From Streptomyces triculaminicus (GTDB lineage Bacteria; Actinomycetota; Actinomycetes; Streptomycetales; Streptomycetaceae), in NCBI RefSeq assembly GCF_017349075.1, contig NZ_JAFMOF010000003.1, positions 1,116,001-1,180,000 of the forward strand: 64,000 nucleotides of DNA. The letters are read 5' to 3'. A program made the position numbers and the translations under genes. How positions within the stretch are numbered: the stretch's first letter is position 1; the number at the start of each line of letters is the position of its first letter. Under the pieces are notes generated by a model, which made no database searches, was not told the DNA's origin, and saw only the letters and a list, made by a program, of their open reading frames with translations. Positions 32,603 to 43,333 of this stretch are shown here, in pieces.

Positions 32603-34980
32603 GTGCGCGACACCACCCCCGTCATCCCGGCCCAGGGCGGCCGCACCAGGGACGGCATCGGCGAGTCCACCCCGCGCCCCGACGGCGTCCCCAAGGTCAC
32701 CGGCGAGTTCGCCTACGCCTCCGACCTGTGGCACGAGGACATGCTGTGGGGCTTCACCCTCCGCAGCCCGCACGCCCACGCCCGCATCCGCTCCGTCGAC
32801 GTCTCCGCGGCCCTCGCCACGCCCGGCGTGCACGCCGTCATGACGCACGACGACCTGCCCGCCGCCACCCGCTACGGGCTGGAGATCCAGGACACCCCCG
32901 TCCTCGCCGACGGCGTGGTGCGCCACCACGGCGAACCCGTCGCCCTCGTCGCCGCCGACCACCCCGAGACCGCCCGCCGCGCCGCCGCCAGGATCAAGGT
33001 CGACTACGAGGAACTCCCCGTCGTCACCGACGAGAAGTCCGCCACCGCCCCCGGCGCCCCCGTCCTCCACCCCGGCCGCACGGACGCCCACGCCCCCATG
33101 TCGCGCACCCCAACATCGTCCACCGCCAGCCCGTCGTCCGCGGCGACGTGGCCGCCGCGAAGGCCCGGGCCGACGTCGTCGTCACCGGCGAGTACGAGAT
33201 GGGCATGCAGGACCAGGCGTTCCTCGGCCCCGAGTCGGGCTTGGCCGTGCCCGCCGAAGACGGCGGCGTCGACCTCTACATCGCCACCCAGTGGCTGCAC
33301 GCCGACCTCCGCCAGATCGCCCCCGTCCTCGGCCTGCCCGAGGACAAGGTCCGCATGACCCTCTCCGGCGTCGGCGGCGCCTTCGGCGGCCGCGAGGACC
33401 TGTCCATGCAGGCCCACGCCTGCCTGCTGGCGCTGCGCACCGGCCGCCCCGTGAAGATCGTCTACAACCGCTTCGAGTCCTTCTTCGGCCACGTCCACCG
33501 CCACCCCGCCAAGCTCGCCTACGAACACGGGGCCACCCGCGACGGCACGCTGCTCTACATGACGTGCCGCATCGTGCTCGACGGCGGCGCGTACGCCTCC
33601 TCCTCCCCGGCCGTCGTCGGCAACGCCGCCTCCCTCTCGGCGGGCCCCTACGAGATCCCCCACGTCCGCGTCGAGGCCCTCGCCCTCTACACCAACAACC
33701 CGCCCTGCGGCGCCATGCGCGGCTTCGGGGCGGTCCAGGCCTGCTTCGCCTACGAGGCCCAGATGGACAGGCTCGCGGCCGCGCTGGAGATGGACCCGGT
33801 GGAGTTCCGGCGCCGCAACGCCATGTCGCAGGGGTCGGTGATGCCCACCGGGCAGGTCGTGGACGCCCCCGCGCCCGTCGCCGAACTCCTGCGCCGCGTC
33901 AAGGCGATGCCCCTGCCGCCCGACCGCCAGTGGGAGAGCGCCGGCGGCGCCCCGGACGTACGGGCGCTGCCCGGCGGTCTGTCCAACACCACCCACGGCG
34001 AGGGCGTCGTGCGCGGGATCGGCTACGCCGTCGGCATCAAGAACGTGGGCTTCTCCGAGGGCTTCGACGACTACTCCACCGCCCGGGTGCGGCTGGAGAC
34101 CACCGGCGGCGAGGCCGTGGCCACCGTCCACACCGCGATGGCCGAGGTGGGCCAGGGCGGCGTCACCGTCCACACCCAGATCGCCCGCACCGAGCTCGGC
34201 GTCGCCCGGGTCGTCCTCCACCCCGCCGACACCCGCGTCGGCTCCGCCGGCTCCACCTCCGCCTCCCGGCAGACCTACGTCACCGGCGGCGCGGTCCGGC
34301 GCGCGTGCGAGAAGGCGCGGGAGGAGGTGCTCGAGCGGGGCCGGGCGCGGTTCGGGACGTACCACCCGGCCTGGGCGACCGCCGAACTCCTGCTGGAGGA
34401 CGGCAAGGTGGTCACCGACGGCGGCGAGGTCCTCGCCGACCTCGTCGACGTGCTCGGGGACGAGGCCGTCGAGGCCGAGGTGGAATGGCGGCACCGCCCC
34501 ACCGAGCCCTTCGACCCGCACACCGGCCAGGGCTTCGGCCATGTGCAGTACTCCTTCGCCGCGCACCGCGCGGTCGTCGAGGTCGACACCGAGCTCGGCC
34601 TGGTCAAGGTCGTCGAGCTGGCCTGCGCCCAGGACGTCGGCAAGGCGCTCAACCCGCTCTCCGTCACCGGCCAGATCCAGGGCGGCACCACCCAGGGCCT
34701 GGGCCTCGCCGTCATGGAGGAGATCGTCGTGGACCCGGCGACCGCCAAGGTCCGCAACCCCTCCTTCACCGACTACCTGATCCCCACCATCCTCGACACC
34801 CCCGCCATCCCCGTCGACATCCTCGAACTCGCCGACACCCACGCCCCCTACGGGCTGCGCGGGGTCGGCGAGGCCCCCACGCTCTCCTCGACGCCCGCCG
34901 TCGTGGCGGCCGTCCGCCAGGCCACGGGCCTGGCCCTGACGCGGGTGCCGGTGCGGCCGGAACACCTCACGGGCACCTGA
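32603..34980 (+). pseudogene. Xanthine dehydrogenase molybdopterin subunit, one frameshift
   Basis: Catalytic subunit with GVGGAFGGRED (molybdopterin contact), AMRGFGAVQ and a C-terminal GLRGVGEAPT with the active-site glutamate region. The first about 165 residues read from GTG 32603. At 33093-33097 (CCCCC within DAHAP|HVAHPNIVHR) the frame changes, and the rest reads on to 34980. The gene is one base short of a multiple of three, so a single missing C explains it. As written, the protein would be truncated and the enzyme inactive; a homopolymer sequencing error is the simpler reading. Confidence 0.85.
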
Positions 34981-35059
34981 CCCCACAGCGTCGTCATCCG
35001 TTTCGTCTCGGGCCGTCCCCCGGGTCGTGCAGCCCCCACCGGACCCTGGAGCAGGCACC

Positions 35060-36505
35060 ATGACCCACGCACCCGCCCGGCACCCCACGGCGGCGGGCCC
35101 GCGCCCGTCCGCCGGACGGTCCCGGCTCGACCGGTACTTCCACCTCACCGACCGGGGGTCGACCGTCGCCCGCGAGGTGCGCGGCGGCATCACGACCTTC
35201 ATGGCCATGAGCTACATCCTGCTGCTCAACCCCCTGATCCTGTCCGGCCCGGACGCCGCCGGGCGCACCCTCGGCCGGGCCGCCCTGATCACCGCCACCG
35301 CCTTCGCGGCCGCCCTCTCCACCCTGCTGATGGGCCTGATCGGCAGGGTGCCGCTCGCGCTCGCCGCCGGGCTGGGGGTCTCCGGGGTGCTCTCCACCCA
35401 GGTCGTCGCCCACCTGACCTGGCCGCAGGCGATGGGCATGTGCGTCCTGTACGGCGTGATCATCATGCTGCTGGTCCTCACCGGGCTGCGCGAGCGGGTC
35501 ATGAACGCCATCCCGCAGGCGCTCAAGCACGCCATCACCATGGGCATCGGGATGTTCATCGCCCTGATCGGGCTGGTCAAGGCGGGCTTCGTGCACGCCG
35601 CGACGTCCGGCGGCCCGGTCACCCTGGGACCGGCCGGCGAGCTGGCGGGCTGGCCGGTGCTGCTGTTCTGCGTCACCCTGCTGCTGATCTTCATGCTGCA
35701 GGCGCGCGAGGTCCCCGGAGCGATCCTCATCGGCATCGTGGCCGGCACGGTCCTCGCCGTCATCGTCGACGCGGTGGCCGACCCCGGCCCGAAGACCTGG
35801 CAGAACGGCCGGCCCGCGCTCGAGGGAGGCGCGGTGTCCATGCCGGACTTCTCCCTCTTCGGGCAGGTGGAGTTCGGCGGCTGGGGCGCGGTCGGCGGGG
35901 TCACCGTCGCGATGACCGTCTTCACCCTGGTGCTGGCCGGCTTCTTCGACGCCATGGCCACGATCATCGGCGTGGGCACCGAGGCGGGCCTGGCCGACGA
36001 GCGGGGCCGGATGCCGGGCCTGAGCAGGGCGCTGCTCGTCGACGGCGCGGGCGGAGCGATCGGCGGGGCTGCGGGCGCCTCGGGCCAGACGGTCTTCGTG
36101 GAGTCGGCGACCGGGGTGGGCGAGGGCGCGCGGACCGGCCTGGCGTCCGTCGTCACCGGACTGCTCTTCACCGCCTGCCTGTTCTTCACCCCGCTCACCC
36201 GTATCGTGCCCGGCGAGATCGCGGCGGCGGCGCTGGTCGTCATCGGCGCCATGATGGCCGGCCAGGCCCGGCACATCGACTGGACCGACCGGGCGGTGTC
36301 CGTCCCGGTCTTCCTGACCGTGGTGCTGATGCCGTTCACGTACTCCATCACGGCCGGCGTCGGCGGCGGCGTCATCGCGTACACGGCCATCAAGGCGGGC
36401 CAGGGCCGGTGGCGCGAGCCCGGCGCCTTCCTGTGGGCGCTGAGCCTGGTCTTCGCGGGCTACTTCGCCCTGCACCCCATCGAGCACTGGCTCGGCGTGA
36501 AGTGA
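35060..36505 (+). CDS. NCS2 purine permease (AzgA-type)
   Basis: A 481-residue membrane protein of the hypoxanthine/guanine permease group: VRGGITTFMAMSYILLLNP near the N-terminus, about 12 hydrophobic segments, the FFDAMATIIGVG motif and the conserved SATGVGEGARTGLASVVTG. It imports purine bases by proton symport. It follows the xanthine dehydrogenase genes by 79 bp on the same strand. The ATG at 35060 follows GGAGCAGG. Confidence 0.9.
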   Translation: MTHAPARHPTAAGPRPSAGRSRLDRYFHLTDRGSTVAREVRGGITTFMAMSYILLLNPLILSGPDAAGRTLGRAALITATAFAAALSTLLMGLIGRVPLALAAGLGVSGVLSTQVVAHLTWPQAMGMCVLYGVIIMLLVLTGLRERVMNAIPQALKHAITMGIGMFIALIGLVKAGFVHAATSGGPVTLGPAGELAGWPVLLFCVTLLLIFMLQAREVPGAILIGIVAGTVLAVIVDAVADPGPKTWQNGRPALEGGAVSMPDFSLFGQVEFGGWGAVGGVTVAMTVFTLVLAGFFDAMATIIGVGTEAGLADERGRMPGLSRALLVDGAGGAIGGAAGASGQTVFVESATGVGEGARTGLASVVTGLLFTACLFFTPLTRIVPGEIAAAALVVIGAMMAGQARHIDWTDRAVSVPVFLTVVLMPFTYSITAGVGGGVIAYTAIKAGQGRWREPGAFLWALSLVFAGYFALHPIEHWLGVK

Positions 36506-36540
36506 CGCGAGCCCGCAGCGACATGAAGGAGAGCGACGCC

Positions 36541-37659
36541 GTGCTGGACATCGCCGAGGAACTGAGCCGCTGGTGCGCGGAGGGGCGCGACGCCGCCGTC
36601 GCCACGGTCGTGGCCGTACGCGGCAGCGCGCCCCGGCAGCCCGGCGCCGCCCTCGCCGTCGACGCGGGCGGCACGGCGATCGGCTCCGTCTCCGGCGGCT
36701 GCGTGGAGGGCGCGGTCTACGAGCTGTGCCGCGAGGCGCTGCGCACGCGACGGCCGGTGCTGGAACGGTTCGGCTACTCGGCCGAGGACGCGTTCGCCGT
36801 CGGCCTGACGTGCGGCGGGGAGATCGACGTCCTCGTGGCGCCGCTGGAGGCCGTGCCGGCCGCGGCGCTGCGCGCGGCGGCGCACGGCGAGCGGGTGGCG
36901 CTGGCCCGCGTGACGGCGGGCCCGCCCGGCAGGCTGGGGCGCGCCCTGCTCGTACGCCCCGACGGCACCGCGCACGGCACCCTGGGCCCGGCCGCCCTGG
37001 ACCGCGCCGCGGCCGCCGAGGCCCGTGCCCTGCTGGACGCGGGCCGCACGGGCACGGTCGACCTCCGCGAGGACGGGGTGCGGCTGCTGGTCGAGTGCAG
37101 CGTGCCGCCGCCGCGCATGCTCGTCTTCGGCGCGATCGACTTCGCGGCCGCGCTGGTGCGGGCGGGGAAGTTCCTCGGCCACCGCGTCACCGTGTGCGAC
37201 GCCCGCCCGGTCTTCGCGACGCCCGCCCGCTTCCCGGAGGCCGACGAGGTCGTCGTGGACTGGCCGCACCGCTACCTCGCCACCCAGGACCTCGACGCGC
37301 GCACGGCCGTGTGCGTCCTCACCCACGACGACAGGTTCGACGTACCCCTGCTGGAACGGGCGCTGCGGCTTCCGGTCGCGTACGTCGGCGCCATGGGCTC
37401 GCGCCGCACCCACGAGCGGCGGCTGGAGCGGCTGCGCGAGGCGGGCCTGGGCGAGGCGGAACTGGCGCGGCTGCGCTCCCCGATCGGGCTCGACCTGGGG
37501 GCCCGTACGCCCGAGGAGACGGCCCTGTCCATCGCCGCGGAGATCGTCGCGGTCCGGCGCGGGGGCGCGGGCGGGCCGCTCACCGGCGGGCGGACGCCCA
37601 TCCACCGCGAACCGCGTCCGGCCGGGGCCCGCGGAACGGCCGTGGAGTGCCCTGTGTAA
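36541..37659 (+). CDS. xdhC: XdhC family molybdenum cofactor maturation protein
   Basis: A 372-residue protein. The N-terminal XdhC domain has TVVAVRGSAPRQPGAALAVD and SGGCVEGAVYE; the C-terminal Rossmann domain has GAIDFAAALVRAGKFLGH and YVGAMGSRRTHERR. Family members bind Moco, promote its sulfuration and deliver it to xanthine dehydrogenase. The GTG at 36541 (VLDIAEEL) is chosen because AAGGAG lies 9 bp before it and the family starts there; an ATG at 36523 is the alternative. Confidence 0.9.
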   Translation: MLDIAEELSRWCAEGRDAAVATVVAVRGSAPRQPGAALAVDAGGTAIGSVSGGCVEGAVYELCREALRTRRPVLERFGYSAEDAFAVGLTCGGEIDVLVAPLEAVPAAALRAAAHGERVALARVTAGPPGRLGRALLVRPDGTAHGTLGPAALDRAAAAEARALLDAGRTGTVDLREDGVRLLVECSVPPPRMLVFGAIDFAAALVRAGKFLGHRVTVCDARPVFATPARFPEADEVVVDWPHRYLATQDLDARTAVCVLTHDDRFDVPLLERALRLPVAYVGAMGSRRTHERRLERLREAGLGEAELARLRSPIGLDLGARTPEETALSIAAEIVAVRRGGAGGPLTGGRTPIHREPRPAGARGTAVECPV

Positions 37660-37661
37660 CG

Positions 37662-39494
37662 ATGCGTCGCACTCTTGTTCCCCTAGTTCAGAGAGTCACC
37701 TTGTCTCCTTCCAGATCCGGTTGGACCCGCACCCTCGCCGTGGCACTGGCCATGGCCGCGTGCGGCGGGACGGCCACCGCCACGGTGGCCGTCGCAGCAC
37801 CACAGTCGACGGGCGACACCCGCGCGGCCGAGACGTACTGGACGGCCGAGCGCATGGCCGGGGCCAAGCCGCTCGAGGCGGGCCACACCACGCAGCCGGC
37901 GAAGCCGCGCTCCGGCATCACCGGTTCCCCGGGCCTCGCCGCCCCGTCCGGAACACCCAAGGGCTCCTACGGCGACGGCATACCCGCCGTCGGCACGTTC
38001 TTCAGCAGCTCCGGCCCGACCGGCGCCACCTACTGCACCGCCAGCGTCGTGCGGAGCGCGGGCCGCAACCTCGTGCTGACCGCCGGGCACTGCGCCAAGT
38101 CCCTGGCCGGCGGCGGCCAGCGCATCTTCGTCCCGCAGTACCGCAAGGGACTGGACGCGGCCCACCAGCCCTACGGCGTCTTCCCCGTCGACAAGGTCTT
38201 CACCGACCCGCGCTACACCCGCAACAGCAAGGGCGCCGACTCCGACCTCGACTTCGGCTTCGCCCGCCTGTCGCCCAACGCGCAGGGCGCCCAGGTGGAG
38301 GACCGCACGGGCGGCCTGCGGCTGACGGACACCCCCCGCTGGACCAGCACGGTCAACGTCATCGGCTACCCCGGCGCGTACAACCCCGACCAGCGGGCCA
38401 TCGGCTGCACCGTGCCGTCCTCGCGGCTGCCGGGCTTCCGCCAGATGCAGATGAAGTGCGGCGGCTACTACGGCGGCGTCTCGGGCGGCCCGTGGATCAC
38501 CAACTACGACGCCAAGACCCGCACCGGCGACATCATCGGCAACATCGGCGGCTACAACGGCGGCGGCGACACCGCCAACGACGACTGGCTCAGCTACTCC
38601 CCGGTCTACGACGGCGAGATCCGGGCCCTGTACGACGACGCCGTCGCCGACCGCACGCCGCAGCGCTCCGGCGCCTACACCGCGCCCTCGGACAAGGGCC
38701 GCCTGTCCGGCGCCGCCTCGACCTGGACGCACGCGAACCACCTCGCGTCCGGCGACTTCACCGGCGACGGCCACGACGACATGCTGACGATCTGGAGCGA
38801 CGGCGAGGTCACCCTGTACACGGGCGACGGCGCGGGCGGCTTCGGCGCGGAGAAGCAGCTGTCCAAGGCGACCTACTGGCAGCGGGCCAAGGCGGTCACC
38901 GCCGGCGACTTCAGCGGCTCCGCGCTCCCGGACCTCATGGTGCGCTGGGACACCGGCAAGCTCAGCTACTACGAGGACGTCAAGCCCTCCGGCTTCGGCA
39001 AGGAGTACACGCTCGCGAGCGCCGGCTCCGCGTGGAAGGACGCCGCGCAGATCACCGCGGGCCGTTTCAACTCCACCTCCAAGGCGAACGACCTCGTCGT
39101 GCGCTGGGCGGACGGCAAGGTCACCCTGCACTCCTCGGTGACCTCCTCCGGCCTCGGCACCGAGCGCACCCTGGCCGCCTCCGGCTCGTTCTGGAAGAAC
39201 GCCGGAGCGCTGACCAGCCTGCGCCCGGCCGGCCAGGACACCTCGAACGTGGTGGTGCGCTGGGCCGACGGCTCGCTGGGCAGCTTCGCCCTCACCTCCG
39301 GGGGCGGCCTGTCCGGCACCCGGCTGCAGGGCCCCAACGCCTCCTGGACGCCCACGGTCATGGTCGCCGGCGACTTCGACGGCGGCGACCGCCCCGACGA
39401 CCTCGTCGTGCGCTGGTCCAACGGCGAGACCTCGCTGTACGGCGGGACGCGGAGCGACGCCCTGGGCACGTGGACGGCGCTGGTGCAGCCGTAG
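37662..39494 (+). CDS. Secreted trypsin-like serine protease with FG-GAP/VCBS repeats
   Basis: Up to 610 residues. An N-terminal signal peptide (TLAVALAMAACGGTATATVAVAA) is followed by a chymotrypsin/V8-like domain with catalytic His in LTAGHCAK, Asp in DSDLDFGFARL and Ser in GGVSGGPW. The C-terminal about 250 residues carry FG-GAP/VCBS-like repeats (SGDFTGDGHDDMLTIW, AGDFDGGDRPDDLVVRW), a beta-propeller often used for binding. The start is ATG 37662 or a TTG at 37701 with GAGAG upstream, which would give a more usual signal peptide length. A strong terminator follows. Confidence 0.87.
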   Translation: MRRTLVPLVQRVTLSPSRSGWTRTLAVALAMAACGGTATATVAVAAPQSTGDTRAAETYWTAERMAGAKPLEAGHTTQPAKPRSGITGSPGLAAPSGTPKGSYGDGIPAVGTFFSSSGPTGATYCTASVVRSAGRNLVLTAGHCAKSLAGGGQRIFVPQYRKGLDAAHQPYGVFPVDKVFTDPRYTRNSKGADSDLDFGFARLSPNAQGAQVEDRTGGLRLTDTPRWTSTVNVIGYPGAYNPDQRAIGCTVPSSRLPGFRQMQMKCGGYYGGVSGGPWITNYDAKTRTGDIIGNIGGYNGGGDTANDDWLSYSPVYDGEIRALYDDAVADRTPQRSGAYTAPSDKGRLSGAASTWTHANHLASGDFTGDGHDDMLTIWSDGEVTLYTGDGAGGFGAEKQLSKATYWQRAKAVTAGDFSGSALPDLMVRWDTGKLSYYEDVKPSGFGKEYTLASAGSAWKDAAQITAGRFNSTSKANDLVVRWADGKVTLHSSVTSSGLGTERTLAASGSFWKNAGALTSLRPAGQDTSNVVVRWADGSLGSFALTSGGGLSGTRLQGPNASWTPTVMVAGDFDGGDRPDDLVVRWSNGETSLYGGTRSDALGTWTALVQP

Positions 39495-39507
39495 CGTCCC
39501 CTGCCGG

Positions 39508-39556
39508 GCCCGGGTGCCGGACGGACCGCGAGAGCGCGGCCGCCCGGCACCCGGGC
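39508..39556 (+). terminator. Intrinsic terminator after the serine protease gene
   Basis: A 13-bp stem (GCCCGGGTGCCGG with CCGGCACCCGGGC), 23-nt loop, followed by TCTTT on the plus strand. It may also serve the convergent EEP gene. Confidence 0.8.
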
Positions 39557-39576
39557 TCTTTCGCGACCGGCCGCCG

Positions 39577-40665
39577 TCACAGCTCCAGGTCGGCGAAGAG
39601 GGAGGCGTGGTCGGAGGCCTGGTCCTGCGGTCCGTGGACGGTGTCGAACGTGACGGCGGACTCGGCGATCCCGCGCGTCTCCACCCGCACCTTGGTCACC
39701 TTGCCGAACAGCTCCGGCGAGAACATCACGTAGTCGATCTTTTCATCTGCCGTGCACTTGCCGTGGGTGCCGGGCGGCCCCTGGTAGCTGCCGTGGGTCA
39801 TCGCGTCCTGCAGGCCGGCGCCCAGGAGGAACCCGAGCGCCTCGCTGTCCGGGGTGTCGTTGAGGTCCCCGGCGACCACGACACGGTCCGAGCGCCCGAG
39901 GGCGTCCCGGTAGATCTGGGCGACGCGCTCGCCCTGCAGCTTGCGCTTGTCCGCACCACCGCCGCCGCGCTTGCTCTTGAAGTGGTTCCCCAGCAGCCAC
40001 AGCGGCTTGCCGCCGACGTCGATCTCGAACTCCGGGCAGTCCCGGCTGAAGATCTCCCGGCCGTTCTTGGTGTCGAAGATGTGCGAGCGCACCGAGGTGA
40101 TCGGGTGCCGGCTGAGCAGCCCCACGTCGATGCCGCGGATGTCGTTGCCGTCGATCAGCAGGTTGAACGGATAGGCCGGCGCGCCGAGCTGACCGTGCAG
40201 CACCTGCTGGTTGAAGCGGTGCAGGGTGAGCCGGTCCTCGACCTCGACGGTGAGCAGTATGTCGGCGTTCACCTCGGCGATCACCTTGGCGGTGTTCCTC
40301 AGGGCGTCCAAGGTGAGGTCACCCCGGACCAGCTCGGCCCAGCCGACCCAGGTCGTCCGCCCGGTGACCTCGGCTCTGACCTGGATGTTACGGCCCTCGC
40401 CCTTGAGGAGCCTGGCCATGCCCTTGGGCTCGTTCACCAGGATCGTCTGGGTGGAGATCTCCTGGGAGACGTCGACGCTGTGCGCGAGGAGGATCGTGAT
40501 GATGTCCTCTTTGTCATGCTCCGAGTACGCGTCCTGTTCGAGGATCTCGACGAGTCTTCGGAAGGCGTCGAGCACTTCGTCGCGTTTCCCGGCGTCCTGG
40601 ATGCCGAAGACGACGGGCCGCCGGAAGAGGTTCTCGGCGTTGAAGGTGGCGATGCGCAGGGTCAT
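39577..40665 (-). CDS. Endonuclease/exonuclease/phosphatase (EEP) family protein, coupled to collagenase
   Basis: A 362-residue protein. EEP motifs: TFNAENLF at the N-terminus, VEVED, HFKSKR, VVVAGDLNDTPDS and the C-terminal ASDHASLF (metal and catalytic residues). About 110 residues are inserted between the first two motifs. No signal peptide is visible, so it appears cytoplasmic. Its ATG overlaps the collagenase stop (ATGA), with GGAGGCGC upstream, so the two are translationally coupled. Why a nuclease or phosphodiesterase follows a secreted collagenase is unclear. Confidence 0.85.
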   Translation of the reverse strand: MTLRIATFNAENLFRRPVVFGIQDAGKRDEVLDAFRRLVEILEQDAYSEHDKEDIITILLAHSVDVSQEISTQTILVNEPKGMARLLKGEGRNIQVRAEVTGRTTWVGWAELVRGDLTLDALRNTAKVIAEVNADILLTVEVEDRLTLHRFNQQVLHGQLGAPAYPFNLLIDGNDIRGIDVGLLSRHPITSVRSHIFDTKNGREIFSRDCPEFEIDVGGKPLWLLGNHFKSKRGGGGADKRKLQGERVAQIYRDALGRSDRVVVAGDLNDTPDSEALGFLLGAGLQDAMTHGSYQGPPGTHGKCTADEKIDYVMFSPELFGKVTKVRVETRGIAESAVTFDTVHGPQDQASDHASLFADLEL

Positions 40666-43087
40666 GGTGCGCCTCCTCCCACGCCTCCCATTGTCCGGGC
40701 GCGCCTCGGCGCTGTCGAACGGAGGAGCGGGCCCTCGCAGCGGAAGTCCGCCGTTCCGGCCGGGCGGTCGGACCAGACGTCGACCTTGCCGAAGGAGCAG
40801 TTCATGTCGGCGAGGTTGTTGGAGGCGCCCTTGGTGCGGTCGAGTATGAAGTAGTCGACCGTCTCGGACATGTCCTTGAAGACCAGGTCGGCGTTGCCGG
40901 GGCTGCTCAGGTTCGCGGTGATGCGGCCCGTGCAGACGAAGCGGGGGCGGTCGGTGGTGCGGGCGGTGCCGCACTCGGGACTCTGGCCCGTCGCCGCGGC
41001 GAAGGACGAGCGGACCTGGTCGGCCGTGGCCTGCTGCAGGCGGTTGACCGGCGTGTACGTGGTCTCCGGCACGTACAGGTCCTTGACCTTGGCGATCTGC
41101 TTGTCGAGGAAGGCGTTGTAGTCCCCCTGCACGTTCCCGTCCCGGCCCATGCGGTTGCGCCAGGCGTCGAAGCCGGACACGTCGTTCGCCCGCAGGTAGC
41201 CGTACATCTCCCTGAGAGCCGAGGGGCGTTCGGTCCACAGGAACTCGAAGAAGGTGCCCGCGTACGAGTAGAACCGGAAGCCGTCGCGGTCGTACTCCGC
41301 GTGCAGCAGCTGGTCGACGGTCATCCGCGGCTTGTTGCCCGCCGTGTCGTTGATGACGCTCTGCACCAGGGACTTGCGGACCCTGATGCCGTCGTCGCGG
41401 GTGGCACCGTCGAAGAACTCGGCCGTGCCCTCGTCCATCGCGGTGGTGCGGTCGTTCTGGTACCAGGGGCCCTCGCCGAAGCTGCCGGGCACCGCCCAGC
41501 GGCCGTTGAGGTAGTGGGTGTACTCGTGGCGGAACAGCTCCTCCAGCGTGAGCGTGGAGTCCTGCGGTACGCGGCGCTCGTACGTGTAGAAGGTGGCGCC
41601 CTTCTCGATGTAGATGCCGCCGTTGTTGGTGGCCATGCCCGTCAGCAGCGGGTGGTAGATCTCGTAGTCGGCGCGCGAGGCGTACAGCACGATGTTCAGC
41701 GTGGTGTTGGTGTCGCCGGCCAGCGGCTGCTCGGTGCCCAGGACGCGGTGGTACTGCGCCTTGACCTGCTTGCTCGCGTAGTAGAGGCGGTCGACGGTGG
41801 TGCGCGGCAGGGCGGTGCGGACCTTGATGCCGCCGTTGTCGTACGTGTAGGTGTACGGGAAGATGCGGTTCTCGATGTCCGCCTTGCACACCCCGTACTG
41901 CTTGCACATCTGCAGTTCGTTCAGCCAGTTGACGATCTTGCCCCAGGGGGCGCTGCCCTGGCCGAAGTTGCGGGAGACGGTGTCCAGCACTCCGCCCAGC
42001 GAGGAGCTGATCTCGCTCTTGACCGCGGCGACCTGGCTGAGCCGGCCGTACTCGTTGAGCGCGTCGCGCACCACCCACTCGTTCTCGCCGCCCTTGAGGT
42101 GGGTGTGGCCGGCGAAGGCCTTGAGGGCGGCGCGGTAGGCGGGGTCGGCGGCCACGGCCGCGTCGAAGGCGGGGTCGTCGTTGTAGACGCCCAGGTAGCC
42201 CACGGACAGTGCGCCCAGCGCGGCGCCGCCCCAGGCCCGGTCCTTCGCGGTGTCGGGGTGGGAGGCGTCCATCGTGCCCAGGACCCGCTTCAGCAGCGGC
42301 AGCTGGTGGTGGCGCAGCCCCGGGGAGCTGGCGGCGTAGAGGGCTTCGCGCAGGGTCTCGCCGTTGGTGCGGGTGGCGTCGAAGGTGCGTGCCGCGCTGC
42401 CGAAGTAGTACACCGCGCGACGGACGGCCTCCACGGTCTGCGGGTCCGTGTGGTCGATCTCGTCGTGCGAGAAGTCGTGGTAGGCGGCGGCGTGGAGATA
42501 GGTGAACATCTCCAGCACGTGGGTGGTGTTCTTCCCGTCGTGGGAGTAGCCGTACCGCTCGGCGCGCTGGGCGACGGCCCGCACGTGCTCCTTCGTCATG
42601 ACGCGGGCCAGCCGCTGGTCCCAGGTCCACAGGATGTCGCGCAGACAGCCGTCCGCGGTGACGGCCGGGTCGGCGAGGAATTCGGCGAACTGCTCGGGGC
42701 CGAGCCGGCTGACGCCGTCGAGCGTGCAGGGAACGCTGGTGCCGCCCACCTTGGCGCGCGGGGCGAGGGACTTCGCCTTGCCCTTGTCCTTGGCGTCCCC
42801 GCTCCCCTTGCCCTGCGGCGTGGCCGGGCCCGGCACACGGGCCCGCGTCAGGTCGCCCGGCCCCGCCTTGGACAGGTCGGCCGGCTTGGGGGCCTTGGCC
42901 AGGCGGGTGACCTCGTCGAAGGGGTTGGGGGCGGGGTGTCCGTCCGCGCGGCCGCCGGGGCGGGCGTGGCGGACGAGGACGCCGGCGCGGGGGAGTCCGC
43001 GAGGCCGGGCTGCACGACGGTGGCGCACAGCGTCGCCGCTATCGCGGCGGTGAGCAGGGATCTGCGCAGGGTTCTGGAGTGGTTCAC
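40662..43087 (-). pseudogene. Secreted M9 collagenase, one frameshift near the N-terminus
   Basis: About 808 residues if the frame is repaired. The start is GTG 43085-43087 after AGGAG, giving a signal peptide (SRTLRRSLLTAAIAATLCATVVQPGLA) and a low-complexity linker. At 42927-42931 (GGGGG on the plus strand) the frame changes; one missing G restores NPFDEVTRLAK and the rest. The catalytic domain has the M9 zinc motif HEYTHYLNGRW (about residue 521) and MDEGTAEFF with the third ligand Glu. It should cleave native or denatured collagen outside the cell. The promoter carries the shared operator. Total length is one base short of a multiple of three; sequencing error is likely. Confidence 0.85.
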
Positions 43088-43220
43088 CGATGACTCCTGT
43101 GGGTGGGAGGTGTGTGTGATGCGCACGCGAATTGGGGGGTGCGGGCGTGCGGGTTCACGGCGGCGCGGCGGGGGTTCCCCAACTGCCGCCTGGCGGGCGG
43201 TGCGTGAGGGGCCGCTGCGG

Positions 43221-43265
43221 CGCCATGTGATGCGTAACGTAGTAATGTGAAATGTTACTGACAAC
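43221..43265. promoter_or_regulatory. Collagenase promoter with GntR-type operator
   Basis: On the minus strand TTGTCA (43259-43264) and TACGTT (43236-43241) are spaced by 17 bp, a good sigma-70-like promoter for the collagenase gene. The spacer holds AATGTGAAATG (43244-43254) within AGTAA-N9-TTACT symmetry. The 40 bp from 43225 match 34 of 40 bases upstream of dppA. It lies between the divergent collagenase and M6 protease genes. Confidence 0.75.
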
Positions 43266-43333
43266 CCCTTAGATGTTTTGGATTTTGTCCGGCAGCAAGG
43301 GGAAGGCCATCGACGCAGGTCAACGGGGGTCCG

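Noticed and set aside
33090..33100. Programmed frameshifting in the xanthine dehydrogenase gene
   Set aside because: No slippery heptamer or downstream structure is recognisable, and one missing C in a run explains the break and the length.
32627..35208. 734-residue minus-strand frame across the xanthine dehydrogenase genes
   Set aside because: Low-complexity Gly/Val/Asp composition; antisense shadow of the molybdopterin subunit gene.
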